From JAPHTQ01 sp050288165 (GTDB lineage Bacteria; Pseudomonadota; Gammaproteobacteria; Thiohalomonadales; Thiohalomonadaceae), in NCBI GenBank assembly GCA_050288165.1, contig JBNKDG010000003.1, forward strand, positions 62,001 through 126,000: DNA of 64,000 bases, given 5' to 3'. Within the stretch, counting starts at the first letter, position 1. Each line of letters starts with the position of its first letter. The translations under genes and the position numbers were made by a program. This document shows, piece by piece, positions 42,001 through 48,627 of this stretch. Below the pieces are notes generated by a model that searched no databases, had not been told where the DNA came from, and worked only from the letters and a program-made list of their open reading frames with translations.

Positions 42001-43983
42001 CAAACCCTGCTGCTCGACAAGCGCAACTACGGCGCGATGGTCTGCGGCGACGGCGCCTGCCTCGGTTGCGGTGAGAAAAGTGTTATCCACCTCTTCACCG
42101 GTACCGTCTCGGCGCTGATGCAACCGCGCGTCAAGAAACAACTGGCGAAACTGGATGATCTGATCGCCAAACTGGAAAAGCACATCCGCCTGAAACTCTC
42201 TGAAGGTCTGGATCTCTCCGATACCGCCAGCATCAAGAAAGCGGCCAGCGGTGAAGGCGACCTGACCCTCTCCGAGCTGAGCCACAGCATCGACGCCGCG
42301 CAGGAAAAAACCGTGGTCGATCAGCAGTGGCTGCGCTGGGCCACCAACCTGCTGGATCGCCTGCGCGACCTGCAGTGGCGTTACGTGGAAGGCCCGAGCA
42401 AGAGCGGTCGTTCCGACATGGGTATCGTCAACTCCACCGGCTGTACCTCGGTGTGGGGTTCGACCTTCCCCTACAACCCCTATCCGTTCCCCTGGGCATC
42501 GCACCTGTTCCAGGACAGCCCCTCCATGGCGATGGGCCTGTTCGAAGGCCACATGGTGAAGATGGCTGAAGGCTTCCGTGCCATTCGCGAAGCGGAGCTG
42601 GAGCTGGCCGGTCAATACAACCCGGCGGAACACGGCGAATTCTTCAAATACTTCAACTGGAAACAGTTCAGCGACGAAGAGTGGCTGATGTGCCCGCCGG
42701 TCGTTTCCGTGGGCGGTGACGGCGCGATGTACGACATCGGCTTCCAGAACCTCTCCCGTGCGCTGGCCTCAGGTATTCCGGTCAAGGTGCTGGTACTCGA
42801 CACCCAGGCCTACTCCAACACCGGTGGCCAGTCCTGCACCTCCGGCTACATCGGCCAGGTGGCGGACATGGCGCCCTACGGTAAGGTGATTAAAGGCAAG
42901 ACCGAAATCCGTAAGGAGGTCAGCCTGATCGGCATGGCGCACCGCACCAGCTACATCCTGCAGAGTGCTATCGCCAACGTCACCCACATCCTGGAAGGTT
43001 TCATCGACGGCCTCAACAGCCGCAACCCGGCGCTGTTCAACATCTACACCACCTGCCAGCCGGAACACGGCGTGGGTGACGACGCCTCCGAGCGCCAGTC
43101 ACGTCTGGCCATCGAATCGCGCGCCTATCCGCTGCTGAAGTTCGACCCGGATGCGGGCGAGACCTTCCAGGAGTGTCTGGATCTCGAAGGCAACCCGTCG
43201 CTGGAAACCGACTGGCCGACCTATACCCTGCGTTACGTCGACGACAGCGGCAAAGAGGGCACCCTCGAACTGCCGATGACCTTCGCCGACTTCGCCTACA
43301 CCGAAGGCCGCTTCCGCAAGCACTTCAAGAAGGCACCACCGGAGACCTGGAACGACAGCATGATTCCGCTGCATGAGTTCCTGGATCTCGACGAAGACGA
43401 GCGCGAAGGCAACCTGCCTTACATCTGGGCGCTGGATGGCAAGAACCGTCTGATGCGTATCCTCTGTTCCCAGGAGATCGTGCTCTCCACCGACGAGCGC
43501 CGTCAGTACTGGCGTCAGCTCAAGGGCATCGCTGGTGAACTGGAGAAGGTCGATGTCGATGCACTGGTCGCACAGACCAAGGCGGAGATGGCACAAAAGC
43601 TCTCCTCCACCCTGCTCTCGCTGGCCGCTTCCGGTGATGTCTCCGCCCTGGCTGGTGGTGCGATTTCCGCCAACGGAAATGGCAACGGTGCGGCGAAGGC
43701 CAACGGTAACGGCGCTGCCGCTTCGGCAGGCGACTTCGAACCGGTCTGGATCGATTCGCCAGAGTGCACCGCCTGTGACGAGTGCATGAACATCAATCCG
43801 AAACTGTTCGCCTACAACGGTGACAAGAAGGCCATCGTCATCGATCCGAAGGCCGGTCCTTTCAAGGACATCGTCAAGGCGGCAGAGAAATGTACCGCTG
43901 GCTGTATCCACCCCGGCACCCCGTTCAACATGGGTGAGAAGGATGTGGAGAAGCTGATCAAGCGTGCGGAGAAGTTCCAGTGA
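39049..43983 (+). CDS. nifJ: NifJ-type 2-oxoacid (pyruvate):ferredoxin oxidoreductase with fused C-terminal ferredoxin
   Basis: A very large (1644-residue) one-chain pyruvate:ferredoxin oxidoreductase; usual NifJ has about 1170-1200. It carries AYPITPSTQMGEYW (TPP region), then CRAITKASLN (Arg conserved). Two cluster motifs follow: CTACGNCYTVCPD near 786 and CKGCMECVDVCGDDALRP near 925. The TPP domain has CLGCGE near 1005 and GGDGAMYDIGFQN near 1221 with YSNTGGQS. About 200 residues, longer than usual, lie between those last two. After it comes a tail, an Ala/Gly/Asn linker, and from about 1565 a monocluster ferredoxin domain (CTACDECMNINPKLFAYN). Substrate not proven; pyruvate is most likely. 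Confidence 0.93.
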   Translation: MIGKKKSDKQFKYPGKRMALDGNTAVIMVERESSDAAGAYPITPSTQMGEYWAEEAAKGHLNISDRPLIFIEPESEHAAAAVTAGMAMTGLRASNFSSAQGVAFMHESLYAAAGKRLPYVLNIGCRAITKASLNVHCGHDDYHCIDDTGFFQLFAKDAQGAADLNLIGRKLAELSMTPAVVAQDGFLTTHLIEPLQVPERALIEEFVGRPDDMIECPTPAQKMLFGPKRRRVPAIWDVDAPMLTGSVQNQDAFMQTVAAQRPYFYAHIPALADQVMAEYAELTGREYKRLGDYKCDDADYIIIGMGSMIVQAEAVADYLRKTRKLKVGVIDATMFRPFPGDLLSKLIKGKKGVVVLERTDQPLAEDLPLMREVRAAITKAMENGQADGELPYPNYDTYTQLKDAPSLYSGAYGLGSRDLQPEGLVAAIENMLPGGSKRKFFYLGIDFVREAATPKQELHIQELLEAYPKIGELSLKGSENPNLMPEKSITARMHSVGGWGAITTGKNLAMTLYDLLGFDIKANPKYGSEKKGQPTTYYLSAAPEPIRVNCEYHFVDVVLSPDPNVFSHSNPLYGLKKGGVFIIQSSYDSADELWASFPRTAQQFVVDNDIRVFYVDGFKIARDEASNPELQLRMQGNAFQGAFFAASPLMEMAGLDEEKLFDSIEAQLDAKFGSKGKRVVEDNLRIVRRGFDETREVTNKEVGLTREKVQQQHSTLPVMLKRLPEGDGGVADIHRFWEQTGSFYAAGKGSDNLADPYQALSIIPAATGLYRDMTQIRFDYPQWIAENCTACGNCYTVCPDSSLPGLVNTIGEVFETAIRRVETGGTITSHLRRESRNVEKRLRELCTETGESANVRKLLDQAVLETLAASTAEGDARAKLEKEFGLFMEALGKFEFALTKPYWNNLEKKNKGTGGLFSITVNPYTCKGCMECVDVCGDDALRPQKQHEEDVTRMRADWDLWLDLPTTSEQFNRIDDLDEKIGALQTLLLDKRNYGAMVCGDGACLGCGEKSVIHLFTGTVSALMQPRVKKQLAKLDDLIAKLEKHIRLKLSEGLDLSDTASIKKAASGEGDLTLSELSHSIDAAQEKTVVDQQWLRWATNLLDRLRDLQWRYVEGPSKSGRSDMGIVNSTGCTSVWGSTFPYNPYPFPWASHLFQDSPSMAMGLFEGHMVKMAEGFRAIREAELELAGQYNPAEHGEFFKYFNWKQFSDEEWLMCPPVVSVGGDGAMYDIGFQNLSRALASGIPVKVLVLDTQAYSNTGGQSCTSGYIGQVADMAPYGKVIKGKTEIRKEVSLIGMAHRTSYILQSAIANVTHILEGFIDGLNSRNPALFNIYTTCQPEHGVGDDASERQSRLAIESRAYPLLKFDPDAGETFQECLDLEGNPSLETDWPTYTLRYVDDSGKEGTLELPMTFADFAYTEGRFRKHFKKAPPETWNDSMIPLHEFLDLDEDEREGNLPYIWALDGKNRLMRILCSQEIVLSTDERRQYWRQLKGIAGELEKVDVDALVAQTKAEMAQKLSSTLLSLAASGDVSALAGGAISANGNGNGAAKANGNGAAASAGDFEPVWIDSPECTACDECMNINPKLFAYNGDKKAIVIDPKAGPFKDIVKAAEKCTAGCIHPGTPFNMGEKDVEKLIKRAEKFQ

Positions 43984-44052
43984 TCACCGTCACTGCACAA
44001 AAGGTTTTACCCTCAGGAGGGGACACTTCCCCCGTCTTCCTCCTACCCATTG

Positions 44053-44080
44053 CCCTCCCCTCCCCGGGGAGGGATTTTTT
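44053..44080 (+). terminator. Terminator-like hairpin between nifJ and rnfC
   Basis: The stem is CCCTCCCC (44053-44060) with GGGGAGGG (44066-44073), loop TCCCC, followed by ATTTTTTATT. It lies 70 bases past the nifJ stop and 25 bases before rnfC. It may stop most transcription, giving less rnf than nifJ, or both promoters may act separately. Confidence 0.75.
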
Positions 44081-44104
44081 ATTCCCTGACACCGGGCGGA
44101 AGCC

Positions 44105-45445
44105 ATGGGCCTGCTTGAACGTTTAAAACGGGCAACATTCGCTCACGGCGTCCACCCGGCCGATCACAAGGCGGAGACGAGGGACAAGGCGATCCGTCGC
44201 CTGCCCTTCGCCCCGCGCTTGATCATCCCCCTGTCGCAACACATCGGCGCGCCTGCGGTGCCGCTGGTGCATGTTGGCCAGGAGGTGGTGCGCGGCGAAC
44301 CGATCGCCCGTGCCGAAGGCTTTGTGTCGGTGCCGGTCCACGCACCGGCTACCGGTGTGATCGAAGGCATCGAACTGCGCTACACCGCCAAGGGCACCAA
44401 GGAGAAAGCGATCATCCTGCGTGTCTATCAGGCCGATTCGCAGAAGATTGCCTATACCACCCCATGTAACCCGGATGAGATGAGTGTCGAGGAGCTGCGT
44501 AACGCGGTTCGCGATATCGGCATCGTCGGACTCGGCGGCGCGGCCTTCCCGTCGCATGTCAAAATGACCATTCCGGCCGATACCAAGATCGACACCCTGT
44601 TGATCAACGGTTGCGAGTGCGAGCCCTACCTCACCACCGACTACCGGGTGATGCTTGAACATCCCGAAGCGATCATGCGCGGCATCCAGATCACCCTGCG
44701 CATCATCGGTGCCGAGCGTTGCATCATCGGCGTCGAGGACAACAAGCTCGAAGCGGTCAATGCGCTGCGCAAGGCGATCCCCGCCGGTGCACCGATCACT
44801 GTCGAGACAGTGAAGACCAAATACCCGCAGGGCGCGGAAAAAATCCTGCTCAAGACCCTGCTGGATCGTGAAGTGCCCACCGGCGGCATCATCACCCAGA
44901 CCGGCACGGCGATGCACAACGTCGGCACCATGGCGGCCATCGGCGACCAACTGGCACGCGGTGAAGGATTGATCGAGCGCGTCGTTACCGTTGCCGGTCC
45001 CGGCGTCGAGAAACCGGGTAACTACCTGGTGCCGTTCGGCACCCCCATCGGTTTCATGCTGCAACAGCTTGGCTTCAAGGGCACTGAGGCGCAGGTGATC
45101 CTCGGCGGGCCGATGATGGGCCAGTCGATCGCCTCCCTCGACGTGCCGGTAGTCAAGGGCACCTCCGGTCTGCTGATCCTGAACGAAGAATTCCTTAACC
45201 AACCGGCACGTAGAAGTTATCCTTGCATCAAGTGTGGCGCCTGCGTCGAAGCCTGCCCGATGCACCTCAACCCGAAAGAATTGGGTCTGCTGGCAGGAAA
45301 ACGGGAATATGGATTGATGGCCGAACGTTTCAACCTCAACGACTGCTTCGAATGCGGCTGCTGCAGCTTTGTCTGCCCGTCCGCGATTCCGCTGGTGCAG
45401 CAGTTCCGCATCGCCAAGGCATTTAACCGGGAGCGTGCGGCGTGA
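44105..45445 (+). CDS. rnfC: Electron transport complex protein RnfC
   Basis: A 446-residue NADH-binding subunit of Rnf: it takes electrons from NADH through FMN and two [4Fe-4S] clusters. The flavin/NADH part resembles respiratory Complex I subunit NuoF (GLGGAAFPSHVKMTI, then NGCECEPYLTTDYR). Near the C-terminus are CIKCGACVEACPMHL and CFECGCCSFVCPS. It lacks the long Ala/Lys-rich tail of E. coli RsxC (740 residues) and so is the short form usual in clostridial-type Rnf. Its TGA overlaps the GTG start of rnfD. Confidence 0.95.
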   Translation: MGLLERLKRATFAHGVHPADHKAETRDKAIRRLPFAPRLIIPLSQHIGAPAVPLVHVGQEVVRGEPIARAEGFVSVPVHAPATGVIEGIELRYTAKGTKEKAIILRVYQADSQKIAYTTPCNPDEMSVEELRNAVRDIGIVGLGGAAFPSHVKMTIPADTKIDTLLINGCECEPYLTTDYRVMLEHPEAIMRGIQITLRIIGAERCIIGVEDNKLEAVNALRKAIPAGAPITVETVKTKYPQGAEKILLKTLLDREVPTGGIITQTGTAMHNVGTMAAIGDQLARGEGLIERVVTVAGPGVEKPGNYLVPFGTPIGFMLQQLGFKGTEAQVILGGPMMGQSIASLDVPVVKGTSGLLILNEEFLNQPARRSYPCIKCGACVEACPMHLNPKELGLLAGKREYGLMAERFNLNDCFECGCCSFVCPSAIPLVQQFRIAKAFNRERAA

Positions 45446-46482
45446 AGATAAGCATGGAACTGCGCAGTTCACCGCATCTGCGCAAACCGATCGGTGTCGA
45501 GATCATCATGCGCAATGTGGTCTTCTCGTTGCTGCCGATTTGCGCCTTCGCTGTGTATCAGTTCGGTATCAGCGCACTGGCACTGATCCTGGCCGTATTG
45601 GCAAGCTGTCTGCTCACTGAGGCCCTGTTCAACTGGATGGGCGACCGACCGGTCAGCATCGGCGACTACAGCGCCACGATTACCGCGCTGCTGCTGGCGC
45701 TGACCCTGCCGCCCGGCTTCCCGTTGTGGATGGGAGCGGTAGCTGGTTTTATCGCTATCGGTCTGGGCAAATCGATCTTCGGTGGTATCGGTTACAACCC
45801 GTTCAACCCGGCACTGATCGGTCGCGCCTTTGTGCAGGCCGCCTTCCCGGTGGCGATCACCACCTGGACACCGGCCTTCGCGCCCGGTCGTTTCGTCGAG
45901 TTCATCCCCACCACCCTGACCCTGCCGTTCACCCTGCCGCCGAGTGTCGAGGCATGGAACAAGGCAGCGGTCGACACCTTCACCGGTGCCACGCCGCTGG
46001 GGATGCACAAGTTCGACAGTGTCAGCACACCGGTGATGGATCTGTTCACCGGCATGAGCGCTGGTTCCGCGGGCGAAACCTCCGCCATTCTGATTTTGAT
46101 CTGCGGCGCTTATCTTGCGTTGCGCAAGATGATGGACTGGCGTATCCCGGTCGGCATTCTCGCCAGTGCGGCGATTTCCACCGCGCTGTTCCAGTTGGTC
46201 GATCCGGAAGCCCCCAGTGTGCTGTTCATGCTCTTCTCCGGTGGCCTGATGCTCGGCGCCGTATTCATGGCTACCGATATGGTCGGTTCACCGGTCACGC
46301 CGCTGGGCGTCTGGATCTATGCCGCACTGATCGGTTTCGTCACCATCGTCATCCGTCTCTACGGCGGTCTTAGCGAAGGGGTGATGTACGCTATCCTGCT
46401 CGGTAACGCCCTGGCGCCGCTGATCGAATCGATCACCCAGCCGCGCACCTACGGCCATAGCGGACGGGGGGCCAAGCCATGA
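45442..46482 (+). CDS. rnfD: Electron transport complex protein RnfD
   Basis: A 346-residue inner-membrane subunit with about nine to ten spans, homologous to NqrB. The covalent-FMN motif is TGATP with the Thr at 184 (DTFTGATPLG). Other family stretches are GGIGYNPFNPALIGRAFVQA and SGGLMLGAVFMATDMVGSPV. It starts at a GTG that overlaps the rnfC stop by four bases (GTGA), showing coupled translation. No change in the flavin site is seen. Confidence 0.95.
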   Translation: MKISMELRSSPHLRKPIGVEIIMRNVVFSLLPICAFAVYQFGISALALILAVLASCLLTEALFNWMGDRPVSIGDYSATITALLLALTLPPGFPLWMGAVAGFIAIGLGKSIFGGIGYNPFNPALIGRAFVQAAFPVAITTWTPAFAPGRFVEFIPTTLTLPFTLPPSVEAWNKAAVDTFTGATPLGMHKFDSVSTPVMDLFTGMSAGSAGETSAILILICGAYLALRKMMDWRIPVGILASAAISTALFQLVDPEAPSVLFMLFSGGLMLGAVFMATDMVGSPVTPLGVWIYAALIGFVTIVIRLYGGLSEGVMYAILLGNALAPLIESITQPRTYGHSGRGAKP

Positions 46483-47156
46483 GCGACAGTGCAACCATGC
46501 AGGCACCACAGGTCAGCAGCTTCGCCTTGATCAGAACGCTCGGCATCATCGCCATGGTCTCCGGTCTGTTGGTGGTGCTGGTGTTCGAATGGACCAAACC
46601 GGCCATCGAACAGAACAAACGGGAAATGATCGAACGCGCCGTGTTCCAGGTGGTGCCCGGTGCAACACAACGCCGTGATTTCGTCGTCACCGCGAACGGC
46701 ATCGCCCGTACCGGCGACGGTATCACCGTCTACGCCGCCTACGATGATGACAACAAACTGCGCGGCATCGCTGCGGAAGCGGCGGCACAGGGCTACCAGG
46801 ATGTGATTCGCCTGCTCTACGGTTACAACCCGGAGTGTCAGTGCATCACCGGGATTCGCGTGCTAAAACTTTCCGAAACACCGGGACTGGGCGACAAGAT
46901 CATCACTGACGCCGACTTCGTCGCCAACTTCAATGCGCTCGATGCCAGCCTCAACGCCACCATGGAAGCGCTGGCTAACGCCATCGTTACCGTGAAGCAT
47001 GGGCGCAAACAGAACCCGTGGCAGATCGATGCCATCTCCGGCGCGACCATCTCCTCCACCGCAGTGGGTAAGGCGCTGAATGACAGCGCGCAACGACTGC
47101 TACCGTTGCTGGTGCCGCATATCAAAGAACTGACTGTTGCAGGTGATGGCGCATGA
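46479..47156 (+). CDS. rnfG: Electron transport complex protein RnfG
   Basis: A 225-residue subunit with one N-terminal span (LIRTLGIIAMVSGLLVVLVF) and a periplasmic domain carrying covalent FMN. The flavin motif is DAISGATISSTAV with the target Thr at 190. Attachment requires the flavin transferase ApbE, which is not in this window. The ATGA at 46479-46482 overlaps rnfD. Homologous to NqrC. Confidence 0.95.
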   Translation: MSDSATMQAPQVSSFALIRTLGIIAMVSGLLVVLVFEWTKPAIEQNKREMIERAVFQVVPGATQRRDFVVTANGIARTGDGITVYAAYDDDNKLRGIAAEAAAQGYQDVIRLLYGYNPECQCITGIRVLKLSETPGLGDKIITDADFVANFNALDASLNATMEALANAIVTVKHGRKQNPWQIDAISGATISSTAVGKALNDSAQRLLPLLVPHIKELTVAGDGA

Positions 47157-47797
47157 TGAAGAACGATCAAATCACCATGGACACCTTCCTCGACGGACTG
47201 TGGAAAGAGAACCCGGTGTTCGTCATGTTGCTCGGTATGTGTCCGGTGCTGGCGGTGACCAACTCGACCATGAATGCGTTGGCGATGGGTATCGCCACCA
47301 CATTTGTACTGCTCAGCTCCAGTCTGCTGGTGTCACTGTTGCGCAGCGTGATCCCGAAGCAGGTGCGCATCGCCAGTTACATCGTGATCATCGCCACCTT
47401 CGTGACCATCGTCGATTACCTGATTCAGGCGATCAGCCTGGAGCTGTACAACGCCCTCGGCGCGTTCATTCAGCTCATCGTGGTTAACTGCATGATCCTT
47501 GGTCGCGCCGAGTCCTATGCGTCGAAGAACAAACCGGTGAAGGCGATCGTTAACGCCCTTGGACAGGGCGGAGGTTTCACCTTTGCCCTGCTCTGCCTCG
47601 GTACCGTGCGCGAAATTCTCGGCAACGGCACCCTGCTCGGTTTCAACCTGTTCGGCGCGTCATACCAACCTTGGGTCGTCATGGTACTGCCCGCAGGCGG
47701 CTTCTTCGTTCTCGGCACCTGGCTGCTGTTGTTCGCCTGGATGCGTCAACGCAAGGAAAAACGTGCACTGCAAGCGGAGGCTGTCCGTGGCAACTGA
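47153..47797 (+). CDS. rnfE: Electron transport complex protein RnfE
   Basis: A 214-residue inner-membrane subunit, homologous to NqrD, with six spans. Family stretches are NPVFVMLLGMCPVLAVTNST, ALGAFIQLIVVNCMILGRAE and FALLCLGTVREILGNG. The Cys residues in MCPV and NCMI are the pair that binds a [2Fe-2S] cluster with RnfA in known Rnf/NQR structures. The start overlaps the rnfG stop (ATGATGA). Confidence 0.95.
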   Translation: MMKNDQITMDTFLDGLWKENPVFVMLLGMCPVLAVTNSTMNALAMGIATTFVLLSSSLLVSLLRSVIPKQVRIASYIVIIATFVTIVDYLIQAISLELYNALGAFIQLIVVNCMILGRAESYASKNKPVKAIVNALGQGGGFTFALLCLGTVREILGNGTLLGFNLFGASYQPWVVMVLPAGGFFVLGTWLLLFAWMRQRKEKRALQAEAVRGN

Positions 47798-48368
47798 ATC
47801 GCTCTCATTCATCTTTCTTAACGCGCTGTTGATCAACAACTTCGTGTTGAGCATGTTCCTCGGCCTCTGCCCGTTCCTCGGCGTTTCCGGCAAGCTCAAC
47901 ACCGCGATCCCGATGGGCCTCGCCACTGCCATGGTAATGCTGGTCAGTTCGCTCTGCGCCTGGTTCATCAATCTGGTGCTGGTGCACTTCGATATCGAAT
48001 TCCTGCGCCTGATCAGCTTCATCGCGGTGATTGCCTCGGCGGTACAACTGGTCGAGATGACGATGAAAAAATTCAGCCCGACCCTGTTCCGTGCGCTGGG
48101 TATTTTTCTGCCGCTGATCACCACCAACTGCGCTATTCTCGGACTGGCCCTGTTCCAGACCTTCAAGGATTACAGCCTGCTGCAGTCGGTGGTCTACAGC
48201 CTCGGCGCGGGCGGCGGTTTCACTCTGGCGCTGCTGTTGATGGCGGGTCTGCGTGAGCGACTCAATCTGGCCAATGTACCCAGCGTCAGTCAGGGCGCGG
48301 CGATGAGCCTGATGCTCGCCGGTATGCTTTCACTGACCTTCATGGGCTTTGCCGGAATCGGGGGCTGA
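47787..48368 (+). CDS. rnfA: Electron transport complex protein RnfA
   Basis: A 193-residue inner-membrane subunit, homologous to NqrE. The GTG at 47787 (ESLSFIFLNALLINNFVLSM) follows AGCGGAGG at good spacing; upstream in-frame codons belong to a shadow of rnfE. It contains FLGLCPFLGVSGKLNTAIPM and PLITTNCAILGLALFQTF, with the paired cysteines that complete the [2Fe-2S] site with RnfE. It overlaps the rnfE stop by 11 bases. Confidence 0.94.
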   Translation: MATESLSFIFLNALLINNFVLSMFLGLCPFLGVSGKLNTAIPMGLATAMVMLVSSLCAWFINLVLVHFDIEFLRLISFIAVIASAVQLVEMTMKKFSPTLFRALGIFLPLITTNCAILGLALFQTFKDYSLLQSVVYSLGAGGGFTLALLLMAGLRERLNLANVPSVSQGAAMSLMLAGMLSLTFMGFAGIGG

Positions 48369-48571
48369 TGATGATACTGAATCTGTTTATCGCCGTTTCG
48401 TCGATCCTGATATTGATGTTCGGCTGGCTAGGCGTACAACACCTGACGCGGCTTTATGCCCTGCGTCATCCTGAATTTGGCCCTCCTCGTGAAGAGGGTG
48501 GCGGCTGCGGCAAGAGCTGCGGTTGTAAAGGCGGCGGCAGTTGCCAGCGCGAAACGGAGCAACCGCAATGA
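48368..48571 (+). CDS. Small Cys-rich membrane protein at the end of the rnf operon
   Basis: A 67-residue protein with one span (ILNLFIAVSSILILMFGWLG) and a soluble tail with a Cys cluster (GGGCGKSCGCKGGGSC), five Cys within about 14 residues. The layout (one span then a Cys knot) recalls NqrM, needed to assemble Fe clusters in the related Na+-NQR complex, though the sequence is not the same. Its ATG overlaps the last base of rnfA, and the PEP synthase start may overlap its own stop, so it belongs to this operon. An assembly factor for the RnfA/RnfE cluster is a reasonable guess. Confidence 0.8.
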   Translation: MMILNLFIAVSSILILMFGWLGVQHLTRLYALRHPEFGPPREEGGGCGKSCGCKGGGSCQRETEQPQ

Positions 48572-48627
48572 ACGATTTATCCATGCAGGACCAAAAAGCA
48601 AACGCAAAGAGTAACAAGGGGATTAAC

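Noticed and set aside
40264..42633. 789-codon open frame on the minus strand inside nifJ
   Set aside because: It is antisense to a well-supported gene; composition is the mirror of nifJ codon bias and the protein shows no family features.
44123..45472. 449-codon open frame on the minus strand inside rnfC
   Set aside because: Shadow of rnfC caused by GC-rich third positions; product looks random.
47559..47786. Upstream extension of rnfA
   Set aside because: It lies inside rnfE in another frame; the GTG at 47787 has a good ribosome site and gives the normal RnfA N-terminus.
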